Positions 9,730 to 18,659 of a stretch of DNA of 64,000 nucleotides are shown one piece after another. The stretch lies in contig CAKREL010000001.1 in assembly GCA_934317205.1 (NCBI GenBank), forward strand, positions 1-64,000, in the 5' to 3' direction. Both the position numbers and the translations under genes were made by a program. Under the pieces are notes generated by a model. It was given only the letters and a program-made list of their open reading frames with translations, made no database searches and was not told the origin of the DNA. The DNA is from an uncultured Eubacterium sp. Lineage in GTDB: Bacteria; Bacillota; Clostridia; Lachnospirales; Lachnospiraceae. Position 1 is the stretch's first letter; every line of letters starts with the position of its first letter.

Positions 9730-10404
9730 ATGAGAATGAAGCAACCAGAAATAATTTATGAAGACGAGGCAGTTATCGTATGCCGCAAAGAGGCAGGCGT
9801 TGCAGTGCAGACGGCGCGTGCCGGTCAGGCGGATATGGTAAGCCTGCTGAAAAATTACCGTGCAAAAAAGAAAGAAGAGCCGTATATCGGATTGATCCAT
9901 CGTCTGGATCAGCCGGTAGAGGGAGTGATGGTATTTGCCAAGACAAAAAAAGCAGCAGCAAAGCTGTCGGCACAAGTCAGCAACCGGAGTATGGAAAAAG
10001 AATATCTGGCAGTTACAGCAGGTGTACCACAACCAGAAAAGGGAGAATTATGCGACTGGCTGTTGAGGGATGGCAGGACAAACACATCCACAGTTGTGGC
10101 AAAAGGAACACTGCAGGCAAAAGAGGCCAAACTGAGCTATGAAGTAGTAGAAGTACGGGCAAAAGCACAGACAGCTTTGGTGCATATCTGGCTTCACACT
10201 GGCAGACATCATCAGATCCGCGTACAGTTTGCTCATGCAGGATATCCGCTTTATGGGGATACGAAATACGGAACAGCGGGAGATAATGTATATTGTCCAG
10301 TCGGATTATGCTCCTGCCGTATTGCTTTTTTGCATCCGATAACTGAAAAAGAGATGGTATTTACCATTGAACCAAAAGGAAAGGCATTTGGCATTTCTAT
10401 ATAA
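9730..10404 (+). CDS. Pseudouridine synthase, RluA/RluD family, without S4 domain
   Basis: 224 residues, short for the family because there is no N-terminal S4 RNA-binding domain. The catalytic motif HRLDQPVEG (Asp in HRLD) and the family segment HTGRHHQIRVQFAHAGYPLYGD are both present. It isomerises uridine in rRNA or tRNA; the target site cannot be told from sequence. HRLDQPVEG differs from the commoner HRLDRDTSG form. The ATG at 9730 or 9736 is chosen because the site GATGAGGTT lies about 12 bases upstream. Confidence 0.85.
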   Translation: MRMKQPEIIYEDEAVIVCRKEAGVAVQTARAGQADMVSLLKNYRAKKKEEPYIGLIHRLDQPVEGVMVFAKTKKAAAKLSAQVSNRSMEKEYLAVTAGVPQPEKGELCDWLLRDGRTNTSTVVAKGTLQAKEAKLSYEVVEVRAKAQTALVHIWLHTGRHHQIRVQFAHAGYPLYGDTKYGTAGDNVYCPVGLCSCRIAFLHPITEKEMVFTIEPKGKAFGISI

Positions 10405-10427
10405 ATACTTGCATTTCCCACTGAATC

Positions 10428-10451
10428 CATTGTATTATAATTAATACAATG
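10428..10451. promoter_or_regulatory. 24-bp palindrome overlapping a -10-like TATAAT
   Basis: CATTGTATTA, TAAT, TAATACAATG is a perfect inverted repeat that contains TATAAT (10435-10440). It lies 45 nt before an unrecognised gene. It may be an operator covering that gene's promoter. Confidence 0.4.
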
Positions 10452-10495
10452 CAGATAGGATAATATGAGGGAGTTATAGAAAGGGTAAGTATAAT

Positions 10496-11932
10496 ATGGG
10501 AATCAAAAATGTTACAATTTTGCCCGGTGAGGAACAGGTTGGATTATTTATCAGTGGCAATGCAGCTGGCAAAAATGTGCTGTATACCTGTGAAGATTTG
10601 GAATATCAGGACAAAACGGAACGTTGTCTTTTTTCCGTATACGATAATCATGAAGATAATGAGAGTAAAGATATAGAGGAGGGATATGGTTTTCCTCTGC
10701 AGAGATATCTGGATCAGGCAGAGGTTTTTGACGCAGAAGAAATCAGACTGGGAAGTGTAGATGGCTTTGAGTCTATCGTGACGGAACTGGGATCAAAACG
10801 ATACTATTTTCCGGAACTGGTGAGTGGAAAGGCAACCGGACGGGAGCCGCGTGATGCTTTTATATCTTTCTTTAAAAACGGTATACCGGTAAAATACTAT
10901 CCGCATCCTACAATTATGTTTGGTCAGCAGGGAGTAGAGGACAAAAATAAAGACTATTTTGCAAAAGGGATCCGAATGCTGGTGGCAGGAAATGCAGAAC
11001 GAGGATTCTGGGTACGCGGAGAAGGAGTGCGCTGTAATCGCCATTTTCCCCTGAGTCGTTTTTTTGAATGGAACAGCAAACAGGCGGGAACCATGTACTG
11101 GATGGAGTTGGAATTTGCAGATGGCAGCAGTCGCAGAGTACCGGCAATCCAGCTTCCAATGGAATTCTGGAAAGAACAGGCAGAATGTGCGCCGGAATAT
11201 CTGAAACATCTTCTGGTTGTAGATCATGAAGGTGATGTGATCGGAAAAGTTACAGATACCATCTGGCTTTTTTTGGTAGATGAAGCATATAAGCAGATTG
11301 GCTATTATGATGGACAGAACATCATCCTGAATTTTGCTGGCGTGTTGGCAGGAAAAGAAAAAGTAGTCATTTCTGATAAAGAGATAAAAATTCCGCAGAT
11401 AAAAGATGGCGATAGTGAGTTCTATATCCGGATTACCCGTCAGGGTGAGGAACAGAATACGTATCATTATTCTTTGCAGGAACTGCACGATTTGTACGAA
11501 GACAGTGTGACGGAAGAAGAATACTGCTATTATAATCATAATATGAACAAAGGGCAGGGGGGACTGCGCAAAGTCACTGGTCACGGCTGGCTGCTTTTGT
11601 CGTTGCTGGAATATTTACCGGAGATTCCATCCCGGGAAGAATTGGAAAATGGCTCTGTAATGTTTCAGATTTTTACAAATGATAATTATAAAGAAAAAAT
11701 CACATTGGGGGCAGATGAACTGTCTGCCTATCGTTTTATGTTGACCTATGAGCAGGATCAACGTTCCAGTGGTCAGATGGAAAATGGTGATACCAGTGCC
11801 TGGACGGATGAAAATCTGCATTTTATACCGATTCAGGGGACAACGCCATTTCGAATTTATTGCGGAAAGGAAAGTGCTAATCCGTCGGTTTATAAAAATG
11901 TAGTAGGAATGGTAGTAGACCTTCTTGTTTGA
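10496..11932 (+). CDS. Protein of unknown function; C-terminal part faintly like a molybdopterin-oxidoreductase fold
   Basis: 478 residues, soluble, no signal peptide or membrane helix, acidic. I do not recognise the N-terminal 350 residues; they are rich in aromatic and acidic residues (YYFPELVSGKATGREP, HFPLSRFFEW). The last 130 residues run HGWLLLSLLEYLPEIPS, MFQIFTNDNYKEKITLGA, LTYEQD and TPFRIYCGKE. That order resembles the SUOX/YedY-type molybdopterin domain layout (a dLL segment, an f.t.dgy.e.l strand, G.PlRl), but this is only an impression. The neighbour moaA makes a molybdenum-cofactor link tempting. The gene ends inside a dispersed hairpin repeat that supplies its last bases. Confidence 0.55.
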   Translation: MGIKNVTILPGEEQVGLFISGNAAGKNVLYTCEDLEYQDKTERCLFSVYDNHEDNESKDIEEGYGFPLQRYLDQAEVFDAEEIRLGSVDGFESIVTELGSKRYYFPELVSGKATGREPRDAFISFFKNGIPVKYYPHPTIMFGQQGVEDKNKDYFAKGIRMLVAGNAERGFWVRGEGVRCNRHFPLSRFFEWNSKQAGTMYWMELEFADGSSRRVPAIQLPMEFWKEQAECAPEYLKHLLVVDHEGDVIGKVTDTIWLFLVDEAYKQIGYYDGQNIILNFAGVLAGKEKVVISDKEIKIPQIKDGDSEFYIRITRQGEEQNTYHYSLQELHDLYEDSVTEEEYCYYNHNMNKGQGGLRKVTGHGWLLLSLLEYLPEIPSREELENGSVMFQIFTNDNYKEKITLGADELSAYRFMLTYEQDQRSSGQMENGDTSAWTDENLHFIPIQGTTPFRIYCGKESANPSVYKNVVGMVVDLLV

Positions 11933-12156
11933 ACGCAGAATAAGCATTCCCCCGCTTCAAGTGCGTAGAGCACTAAGCGGTGGGTAGGGGGATGCTTATG
12001 TCAGTGGGAGTTAAAAGCTCCCACTGACAGGTCGCAAAGCGACTGCGTTCATGAGCAAGTAGCGAAAGCGGATTGCGAATGTCCGCTTTACCACAGAAAA
12101 AGCATTCTCTCGCTTCAAGCGTGCAGAGCACTAAGCGGTGAGGTTGGAGGATGCTT
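11928..12156. repeat. Composite hairpin repeat (full copy)
   Basis: Three parts are visible. Two diverged copies of a roughly 57-bp imperfect hairpin (11941-11998 and 12099-12156) both run from AAGCATTC through CGCTTCAAG and AGAGCACTAAGCGGTG to GGATGCTT. Between them is a perfect 12-bp stem (TGTCAGTGGGAG pairing with CTCCCACTGACA, 11999-12029) and a 46-bp block (12046-12091). The first 31 bp and the 46-bp block recur at 38637-38718. No transposase gene is present. The look is that of palindrome-rich non-autonomous elements such as IS200/IS605 relatives, which is inference. Confidence 0.7.
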
Positions 12157-12190
12157 CCGAGAGTACATTACATAGCAAAGGAGACGTACT

Positions 12191-13159
12191 ATGATCATCG
12201 ATCATTTTAACAGACAAATAGATTATGTCAGAATATCGATCACAGATCGCTGTAATCTGCGATGCAAATATTGTATGCCGGAGGATGTTCCTTTTGTGCC
12301 ACATGAACGGATTTTACGTTATGAAGAAATTGTATATATCGTAAAAGTGCTGGCAGATCTAGGCATCCGAAAGGTAAAAGTGACTGGCGGAGAGCCGTTG
12401 GTGCGTTGCAGCTGTGCGGATCTGATTCAACAGATTCATGAAATTAATGGTATTGACATGGTTACTCTGACGACAAACGGTGTGTTGTTAAAAGAACAAC
12501 TTCCGGCGCTGCAGGCGGCAGGACTGGATGCAATTAATGTAAGTCTGGATACTTTGCAGCGGAAGCGTTATCAGGAAATGACCGGTAAGGATGTGTTTGA
12601 ACAGGTGATGGAAGGAATTCATGCAGCTTATGACAGTGGCATTCCACTGAAAATCAACTGCGTTCCTTTGGATGGAGAAAATACCGAAGAACTTCCGGCT
12701 TTTTTTGAGTGGGCACGACAGAAAAATGTGGCAGTTCGTTTTATTGAAATGATGCCCATTGGCTATGGAAATATATATAAATCTTATCCGATAGAGGAAA
12801 TCCGTAAGGAATTTTTTGCACGTTATCCTGAGGCATATCCGATAAATAAAAAAATTGGAAATGGACCGGCCGTGTATTACAGTGCGCCTGGATTTGCTGG
12901 TGAGGTTGGAGTGATTGGTGCCGTGCATGAGAAATTCTGCAGTGGCTGCAATCGGATCAGGCTGACATCAGAAGGATTTTTGAAACTATGTCTGTATTCC
13001 AGGGAAGGAGTGGATCTGCGGAGCATGATCCGAAGCGGATGCGCAGAGGAAGAACTGGCACAAACCATTATGAAGGCTATTGCATGTAAACCGAAAGAAC
13101 ATCATTTTGGTGATATCCAGGATGCAGATACCAGAAAAATGTCACAGATTGGCGGATAA
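12191..13159 (+). CDS. moaA: GTP 3',8-cyclase MoaA (molybdenum cofactor synthesis)
   Basis: 322 residues, normal length. A radical SAM enzyme that, with MoaC, turns GTP into cyclic pyranopterin monophosphate. The N-terminal cluster motif is CNLRCKYC (Cys21, 25, 28). The SAM-binding GGEP is in VTGGEPLVR. The C-terminal second cluster is CSGCNRIRLTSEGFLKLC. The protein ends in Gly-Gly, as MoaA does. AAAGGAG precedes the ATG. No other moa gene is nearby, so it is isolated between a repeat element and a DUF1858 gene. Confidence 0.95.
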   Translation: MIIDHFNRQIDYVRISITDRCNLRCKYCMPEDVPFVPHERILRYEEIVYIVKVLADLGIRKVKVTGGEPLVRCSCADLIQQIHEINGIDMVTLTTNGVLLKEQLPALQAAGLDAINVSLDTLQRKRYQEMTGKDVFEQVMEGIHAAYDSGIPLKINCVPLDGENTEELPAFFEWARQKNVAVRFIEMMPIGYGNIYKSYPIEEIRKEFFARYPEAYPINKKIGNGPAVYYSAPGFAGEVGVIGAVHEKFCSGCNRIRLTSEGFLKLCLYSREGVDLRSMIRSGCAEEELAQTIMKAIACKPKEHHFGDIQDADTRKMSQIGG

Positions 13160-13211
13160 TGTGCAATGAATCTGAGAAGAATAACTTATGCGTGTACAGA
13201 GCGGAAAAAGA

Positions 13212-13240
13212 TTGCATATTTGATAAAAACGTATTATACT
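13212..13240 (+). promoter_or_regulatory. Sigma-A promoter of the DUF1858 gene
   Basis: TTGCAT, 17-nt spacer, TATACT; 32 nt before the ATG at 13273. Confidence 0.75.
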
Positions 13241-13272
13241 ACGCTTAGTAAAAAATAAGGAGGTACAATAAA

Positions 13273-13479
13273 ATGGCACAGATTACCAAAGACACCATGA
13301 TTGGTGAATTATTACGTGATCAGGAACATATCGACAGCATTGCTGAAGTATTATTTGGCATTGGTATGCATTGCCTTGGCTGCCCGTCATCTCAGATGGA
13401 GACAATCGAGCAGGCTGCTATGGTGCATGGCATTGAGCCGCAGGAATTAGTAGACCGCCTCAATGATGTTGTAGCATAA
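13273..13479 (+). CDS. DUF1858 small redox-disulfide protein
   Basis: 68 residues. The domain pattern TKDTMIGELL, then GIGMHCLGCPSS with a CxxC pair, fits the DUF1858 family often found with or fused to hybrid-cluster proteins and implicated in thiol redox or Fe-S handling. It is a single-gene transcript: it has its own promoter upstream and a terminator downstream. AAGGAGGT precedes the ATG. The exact role is unknown for the family. Confidence 0.85.
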   Translation: MAQITKDTMIGELLRDQEHIDSIAEVLFGIGMHCLGCPSSQMETIEQAAMVHGIEPQELVDRLNDVVA

Positions 13480-13534
13480 GGTAAAGTTTGATATAATTGA
13501 ACACAGTCGCAAAGCGAATGTCCGTTTTAGAGAA

Positions 13535-13573
13535 AAAAGAGCTGATCTGTATCATAGATACATCAGCTCTTTT
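13535..13573. terminator. Terminator between DUF1858 and mecA (works on both strands)
   Basis: AAAGAGCTGAT-C-TGTATC pairs with GATACA-TCAGCTCTTT around ATA, with A-run on the left and T-run on the right, so it can end both convergent transcripts. Just before it (13503-13527) is a short fragment, GTCGCAAAGCGA plus ATGTCCG, shared with the dispersed repeat at 11928-12156. Confidence 0.85.
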
Positions 13574-13638
13574 TTTACAGGAAGCCATAGAGGACTTCCT
13601 GTCGGATTTTCTTTTGTAACCATTCAGTTATTTGTCGA

Positions 13639-14409
13639 TTAGGCAATTTCGCCTAACTGCTGCAGGGCATTTCCACTGATGATTTTGCGGAAATGCTCTT
13701 CAAAATAGGCCTGGATTCCTGTCGTGTATTTGCCCGGCTGCAGATAAGAGCAGAGCATGTTGTTGACACGGTTAAATTCGGAAGCACTGTGCTGGCTCTG
13801 ATGAACAATCAGATGGTATACATTCTCCCGGGTATCTTTGTACAGGGTATTTTTGCCCTGATAAAATCCGTGCAGTGCGTGGGCTGCGCTAATGGCAGAA
13901 TCCAGACTGCAAAAATTAAAGATACGGACCATGTTAGTTGGCGTAGCGGGTGCTGCCGGTTTAGCTTTGGAAGTTTCGGTCTTTTCCTTATTCTGCTCCT
14001 GACGAAGGTGCTGCAGCAGCTGCAAAAACTGAGATGCTGTCTCGTCAATTTCCGGTGAAAAATCATTCCCGTCGGAATCCATATCAGATAGGAGTCCGTC
14101 TTCATCTTCTTCGTCAGTTTCAAACTGCGTAAAATTAGAAAAACGGGTGTCAAGTTCATCTGGTGATTCCACTTTGGTGATGATCAGTACAATTTTTTCC
14201 GATGAGAGAGGAACCGCTTCTATCATAAGGGGAATATCTTCCGCCTCAAATCCAAAATCCATGGCAGCCTGCTGCATCATGTCATGAAACAATGATTTTG
14301 CTTTTTCAGAACCGTATGCCAGTTCACTTAATTTAATATTGCGTGTAGCCAGGTCTTCACTGGTAAGTGTGCAGCGAATCTGATGGTCATTAATTTTTTC
14401 AATTTTCAT
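13639..14409 (-). CDS. mecA: Adaptor protein MecA
   Basis: 256 residues. MecA hands substrates to ClpC for degradation and controls competence, sporulation and general proteolysis in Firmicutes. The N-terminal domain (MKIEKINDHQIRCTLTSEDL) and the GFEAEDIPLMIEAVPLSSEKIVLIITKVE segment are characteristic. A long acidic linker follows, then the C-terminal ClpC-binding domain (VRIFNFCSLDSAISAAHAL). AAGGATG lies ahead of the ATG. Its own promoter lies upstream at 14436-14464. Confidence 0.93.
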   Translation of the reverse strand: MKIEKINDHQIRCTLTSEDLATRNIKLSELAYGSEKAKSLFHDMMQQAAMDFGFEAEDIPLMIEAVPLSSEKIVLIITKVESPDELDTRFSNFTQFETDEEDEDGLLSDMDSDGNDFSPEIDETASQFLQLLQHLRQEQNKEKTETSKAKPAAPATPTNMVRIFNFCSLDSAISAAHALHGFYQGKNTLYKDTRENVYHLIVHQSQHSASEFNRVNNMLCSYLQPGKYTTGIQAYFEEHFRKIISGNALQQLGEIA

Positions 14410-14435
14410 GCTATCACATCCTTACTTGTTAGAAA

Positions 14436-14464
14436 AGTATATATAATCTTCTGTTTTTCGTCAA
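14436..14464 (-). promoter_or_regulatory. Sigma-A promoter of mecA
   Basis: On the minus strand: TTGACG, 17-nt spacer, TATACT, ending 27 nt before the mecA ATG. Confidence 0.8.
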
Positions 14465-14525
14465 GCATCCATTCATAAAGTTTCTGTGAAATAGTAACAA
14501 AAGTTAATTAAAATGATAATTCCAG

Positions 14526-14554
14526 TTGAATTATTAATGAAACTGTGGTATAAG
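14526..14554 (+). promoter_or_regulatory. Sigma-A promoter facing a gene-free stretch
   Basis: TTGAAT, 17-nt spacer, TATAAG. The first coding start downstream is more than 600 nt away, so it most likely drives a non-coding or long-leader RNA. Confidence 0.65.
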
Positions 14555-14560
14555 TAATAC

Positions 14561-14890
14561 AAGAGTTATCCGTGTAAGCGGACAGATCAATCACATATTG
14601 CGGCAGATTCATCAGAAACGTTTCTAGCTCTGATGAGATTCTTAAAGCATCGTACAAATTCTGTACATTACCAGATGCTTCTGCAGCAAAGGGATTTTCC
14701 CACTGATCGTTTTAAAAGTCTTATGACAGATGTCATAGACTGATTCTTAAGTTTTTCCAGATTTTGTGCAGAGAAGACATTTGAAAATTCAGGCGTGTTT
14801 CTAGCTAGTATGTCTGATTTGGCGGAAGCTATGTGTTTTCAGAATAACCTGTCTGTGCCGGAGGACTCTATCCACGTGGAATAAAAATAG
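14561..14890 (+). ncRNA. Candidate structured non-coding RNA
   Basis: No convincing reading frame is present, but several stems are: TCATCAGA with TCTGATGA (14609-14636), AAGCATC plus GTACA with TGTAC plus GATGCTT (14645-14680), and TATGACA with TGTCATA (14722-14737). Near the ends, CGGACAG (14579-14585) can pair with CTGTCTG near 14850, which would close the molecule. It starts just after a good promoter. It does not match tmRNA, RNase P, 6S or SRP RNA by eye. The 3' end is a guess. Confidence 0.3.
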
Positions 14891-15200
14891 TTTTGTTAGT
14901 ATATGTGAATTTCACAGAACTGACAAAATGTACGATTGAAATTCTTCATTTATAAGATTTCGAATGTACAAAAAGGAGAGGGGAGGAATGCGGGCAGCAG
15001 TTGAACCGGAAGAAATGATTGGGATAGATAGAACATAATAAAAAATACGGAGGTAAAAAGAAAGATAAAGACGAATGGTGTCCCGCCGCTTCAGAAGAGA
15101 CAAACTGCTGCAAAAAACAAATATTATTTTGCAAAACGAGTTATTGGCGGATTGTATATCACAAACTTACTTCCGCATTGGTCAGAGAAGAGGTATTTAC
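14891..15200. other. Gene-free stretch before a small ORF
   Basis: AT-rich, with a GGAGG box at 15050-15054 that has no start codon at a useful distance. An in-frame ATG at 15075 would extend the small gene at 15201 by 42 residues, but that extension looks non-coding (Arg/Lys/Gln-rich). Nothing else seen. Confidence 0.4.
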
Positions 15201-15422
15201 ATGCAGCAAACTTATTATGTATTATCCGGACAGACTCTTCTGATCGAACTCCAAAACTATGAAAAACAGGGGATTTCAATCTGGCTGGAAGGACTTCCAA
15301 GTAATTCTGCGGAGGTATCAGAAGCTATGTGTGTCCGGGAAGACAATAATTATATGAGGGATTATGTATTCCAACAGGGTGCATTATCCGAAGTCAGATT
15401 TGACAAAATAACAAAGAAATGA
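15201..15422 (+). CDS. Small protein of unknown function
   Basis: 73 residues, starting at the ATG behind AGAAGAGG. No signal peptide, membrane helix or known motif; the text (YYVLSGQTLLIELQNYEKQG, VREDNNYMRDYVFQQGALSEVRF) looks like a compact alpha/beta protein with even composition. A terminator follows 50 nt after the stop, which supports a real single-gene transcript. Confidence 0.55.
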   Translation: MQQTYYVLSGQTLLIELQNYEKQGISIWLEGLPSNSAEVSEAMCVREDNNYMRDYVFQQGALSEVRFDKITKK

Positions 15423-15470
15423 ACGTGGCAGGGGATTCTCAAATACCAAAAAAACAGAAATCTTACCTGC

Positions 15471-15511
15471 AAAAAAAAGGGCGGGGCTAAGGTTGCATCG
15501 CCCTTTTTTTT
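15471..15511 (+). terminator. Rho-independent terminator
   Basis: AAAAAAGGGCG and CGCCCTTTTTT around a 15-nt loop with flanking A- and T-runs. Confidence 0.85.
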
Positions 15512-15617
15512 CATGTATACTGAGGACAGTAAACATAGATCAGATGAGAGATAACATCTGATTTTACAGATGACATGTAACCAAAATACATCGACAGAAA
15601 AATAAAGGAGGCTTACA

Positions 15618-17390
15618 ATGGCTTCAGGAAAGCAGGGAAGACAACAGCAAAAGCAGAGAAAACAAAGAGTCCTTCTGGTGGTAGCATTGATTGTACTGAT
15701 CGTGATCATTGCATTGATCGCAGGATTGACAACTTTTTTGAAAAAATATTCATCATCAAAGGAGCAGACGGATTATACATCTTATTATAATCTGAGCAAC
15801 GATGACGAAATGTTTGTAATATTTGATAATGAGCAGGTAGAACAGAAAGGTATTATCCAGGATGATGAGGTGTATGTGGATTATCAGATTGTACACAAAT
15901 ATCTGAATAAACGTTTTTACTGGGACAGCACAGAGCAAGTATTGCGTTACGTGACACCAGACGGACTGATCAATACTACAGTGGATACCGCATCTTATAG
16001 TCTGGGCAAGGAACCGCAGACAGCGGATCATATCATTGCGATCCAGAGGGATGGCAAAATGTATCTGTCCATGAGTTTTGTAAAGGAATATACAGATATT
16101 CATTATGAATATTATACCGATCCAAACCGCGTAGTTATTTCTGATCAGTGGGATGATGTGACCTATCAGAGCATTAAGAAAAAGACTGAAATCAGGGAAA
16201 AAGGCGGCGTAAAGAGCCCGATTCTGACAACGGTAAAAAAAGGAGATCTTGTTACTGTGCTTGACACAGTGGGATCCTGGAGCAAGGTATGCAGTCAGGA
16301 TGGATTTGTCGGCTATGTGAAGACAAAAACTATTGGTGGAGATCAGGATGTTCTGTATGATCATAACTTTACAGAACCAGTATTTAAGCATATCAGTGAA
16401 GATAAAACAATCAATATGGCATGGCATCAGGTGACAAACCAGTCTGCCAATGGCAATATTGCAGAAGTACTGGGAAAGACAAAAGGAGTGAATGTAATTT
16501 CACCGACCTGGTTTTATTTGAATGATAATCAGGGTGGAATTGCTTCTTTGTGTAATCAGGCATATGTGACATATTGTCACCAGCAGGGTGTGGAAGTCTG
16601 GGGCCTGGTAAGCAATCTGGAAAACCAGGATGTGGATGACACCAGTGTGTTTGGTATAACGTCCAGTAGGGATAATCTGGTAAATAACCTAGTGGCCGAG
16701 GCAATCAAGTACGATCTGGATGGAATTAATCTGGATTTTGAACTGCTCCCGGCAGAGGCTGCAGACGGATATCTGGAATTCATCCGGGAACTGTCTATCA
16801 AGTGTGAAAATAATGATTTGGTATTGTCTGTAGATAATTATGTGCCGGCATCTTACAATTCTTATTATGATCGGGCAGAGCAGGCTGTATTTGCTGACTA
16901 CGTGGTTGTTATGGCTTATGATGAGCATTACAACGGATCTGATGAAGGTTCTGTGGCATCTATCGGATATGTGAAAAAGGGCATCGCAGATACACTGAAA
17001 GAAGTGCCGGCTGAGCAGATTATCCTCGGCATTCCGTTCTATACAAGAGTCTGGGAACTGACACCAGTGGATGAATCAAATCCGACGGAAGATGAGGCAG
17101 CAAATGAGCGCGGATATACCATCAGCAGCGAGGCTGTCGGTATGAGTGAAGTGGAAGCCCGGGTAGCTGCAAACGGAGTAAATCTGGAGTGGCTGGAGGA
17201 CTGTGGACAGTATTATGCAGAATATCAGCTGGATGGAAAGACGTACAAGATCTGGATCGAAGATCAGAAATCCATTTCTGAGAAACTTGCCATCATGACG
17301 GAAAATCATCTGGCCGGTGCATCCTTCTGGAAACTCGGATATGAGAAAAACACTATCTGGGATACCATTACTGAAATAATGAACCAGTAA
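15618..17390 (+). CDS. GH18-family glycosidase with SH3 and copper-amine-oxidase-like N-domain, membrane anchored
   Basis: 590 residues. A basic N-terminus and one membrane helix at about 18-42 leave the rest outside the cell. A stalk-forming domain follows (about 60-190, GIIQDDEVYVDYQIVHKYL, like the copper amine oxidase N-terminal domain). Next is a bacterial SH3 domain (about 195-240, TTVKKGDLVTVLDTVGSWSKV). The GH18 barrel has the catalytic DGINLDFE motif with Glu375. The architecture matches YaaH/YdhD-type cell-wall and spore-cortex N-acetylglucosaminidases more than secreted chitinases. AAGGAGG precedes the ATG. A bidirectional terminator separates it from the convergent activase gene. 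Confidence 0.9.
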   Translation: MASGKQGRQQQKQRKQRVLLVVALIVLIVIIALIAGLTTFLKKYSSSKEQTDYTSYYNLSNDDEMFVIFDNEQVEQKGIIQDDEVYVDYQIVHKYLNKRFYWDSTEQVLRYVTPDGLINTTVDTASYSLGKEPQTADHIIAIQRDGKMYLSMSFVKEYTDIHYEYYTDPNRVVISDQWDDVTYQSIKKKTEIREKGGVKSPILTTVKKGDLVTVLDTVGSWSKVCSQDGFVGYVKTKTIGGDQDVLYDHNFTEPVFKHISEDKTINMAWHQVTNQSANGNIAEVLGKTKGVNVISPTWFYLNDNQGGIASLCNQAYVTYCHQQGVEVWGLVSNLENQDVDDTSVFGITSSRDNLVNNLVAEAIKYDLDGINLDFELLPAEAADGYLEFIRELSIKCENNDLVLSVDNYVPASYNSYYDRAEQAVFADYVVVMAYDEHYNGSDEGSVASIGYVKKGIADTLKEVPAEQIILGIPFYTRVWELTPVDESNPTEDEAANERGYTISSEAVGMSEVEARVAANGVNLEWLEDCGQYYAEYQLDGKTYKIWIEDQKSISEKLAIMTENHLAGASFWKLGYEKNTIWDTITEIMNQ

Positions 17391-17410
17391 AGTAATCATA
17401 TGCAGATAAT

Positions 17411-17455
17411 CCCCGAATACATTGTAAGTGAGATTACATGTGTTCGGGGATTTTT
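17411..17455. terminator. Bidirectional terminator; its right part is duplicated at 37.9 kb
   Basis: CCCCGAA and TTCGGGG form the base, with TGTAA and TTACA inside, then ATTTTTAT. It sits between the convergent GH18 gene and the activase gene. Bases 17414-17459 recur exactly at 37919-37964. Confidence 0.85.
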
Positions 17456-17472
17456 ATGTAAAAAGTTGTCGT

Positions 17473-18456
17473 TTATTCTTTGATACGATATGGATATGAA
17501 GTAGATGAATTAAATACTGCCGGATTGCCATATTCTTTCATGATATCAACCAAGTTTCTGATATGTGGTGTTCGAGTTTTAAGATCTTTCGGTTCATAAT
17601 CTTCGCCCATCGGATAAAACTTTCCGAGAGAATCATATTTCTCAATTCCCATCTTCAGATAGGGCAGCAGCTGTACCTGCAATACGTTATTGTGTAAATG
17701 ATCCCGAATAAAAGCTGCCGTTACGCGTATATTTTCCTCTGTATCATTTACATCCGGAACAACCGGAATCCGGATCAGAAGCTGCTCTCCGGCCTCTACG
17801 GTACGTTTGATATTATCCAGAATCACCCGGTTATCACCGCCGCACCATCTTTTGTGTACTTGATTATCCATAGATTTGATATCCGCGATAAAAATATCCG
17901 TATACGGGAAAAATTTTTCAATTGTTTCAAAGCGGCAGAACATGGAGGTTTCCGTTACCGTATTTATGTGAGCTTCTTTGGCTGCTTTTAACAAAGCTAC
18001 TGCAAAATCGGGCTGTGTGGTCACCTCACCACCGTTTATCGTCAGACCACCACCGGATTTCTTGTAAAATTGTACATCACGCACAACTTCCTCCATGACT
18101 TCTGTGACTGTCATCGTATTGCCCCATTTCTTTATTCCGTGTAAGAAACAGGAATCCGCACATTTCTGACAGCCGGACGGACATTTCGTCCGATCTACAC
18201 CTACGATTTTGTTTTCTTTTACGATCAAAGGGCTTGGATTCAAAATGCAACTGTCGATGCAGGAATGACATTCCTTCACACCGATGCAGGATGCAGGATA
18301 GATTCCAATCTCTTTGGCCGGGTTGATACTTTCTGGATTACTGCACCATTTGCAATGCATCGGACACCCTTTCAGAAAGATTTCTGTTCGAATGCCCGGA
18401 CCATCATGAATGGTATAGCGCTGAATATTGTATACAATTCCTGTCAGTTCAGACAT
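17473..18456 (-). CDS. Glycyl radical enzyme activating enzyme (first copy)
   Basis: 327 residues from the ATG that follows CAGGAGGTATTGTT; a longer frame upstream lacks a site. Radical SAM protein that installs the glycyl radical. The cluster motif is [14 protein letters not shown]. It is followed by the two-cluster ferredoxin insert typical of activases for non-PFL glycyl radical enzymes ([14 protein letters not shown] and [12 protein letters not shown]), and SAM-binding INGGEVT. It is divergent from the aldehyde dehydrogenase gene and probably serves the glycyl radical enzyme at 21.7 kb. It is clearly paralogous to the activase at 36.1 kb. Confidence 0.93.
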   Translation of the reverse strand: MSELTGIVYNIQRYTIHDGPGIRTEIFLKGCPMHCKWCSNPESINPAKEIGIYPASCIGVKECHSCIDSCILNPSPLIVKENKIVGVDRTKCPSGCQKCADSCFLHGIKKWGNTMTVTEVMEEVVRDVQFYKKSGGGLTINGGEVTTQPDFAVALLKAAKEAHINTVTETSMFCRFETIEKFFPYTDIFIADIKSMDNQVHKRWCGGDNRVILDNIKRTVEAGEQLLIRIPVVPDVNDTEENIRVTAAFIRDHLHNNVLQVQLLPYLKMGIEKYDSLGKFYPMGEDYEPKDLKTRTPHIRNLVDIMKEYGNPAVFNSSTSYPYRIKE

Positions 18457-18659
18457 AACAATACCTCCTGTTTTTTTATATGAATATCGTATCATTTGAC
18501 CTTTTTTTCTCAATGTATTTAATGCACAAAACCCTATCTGTGGTTCGTGCATTCTGAACGTTGGAAAAAGCAGGGAGAAAAATTAGTATATGCTTAACAC
18601 GATGAATTCGATAAATTCGAAAAACAATTAAATTTAAACAAAAAACAGGAGGTATCACT

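Noticed and set aside
11928-12156. CRISPR-like array
   Set aside because: Only two diverged hairpin units with unequal intervening sequence and no spacers or cas genes.
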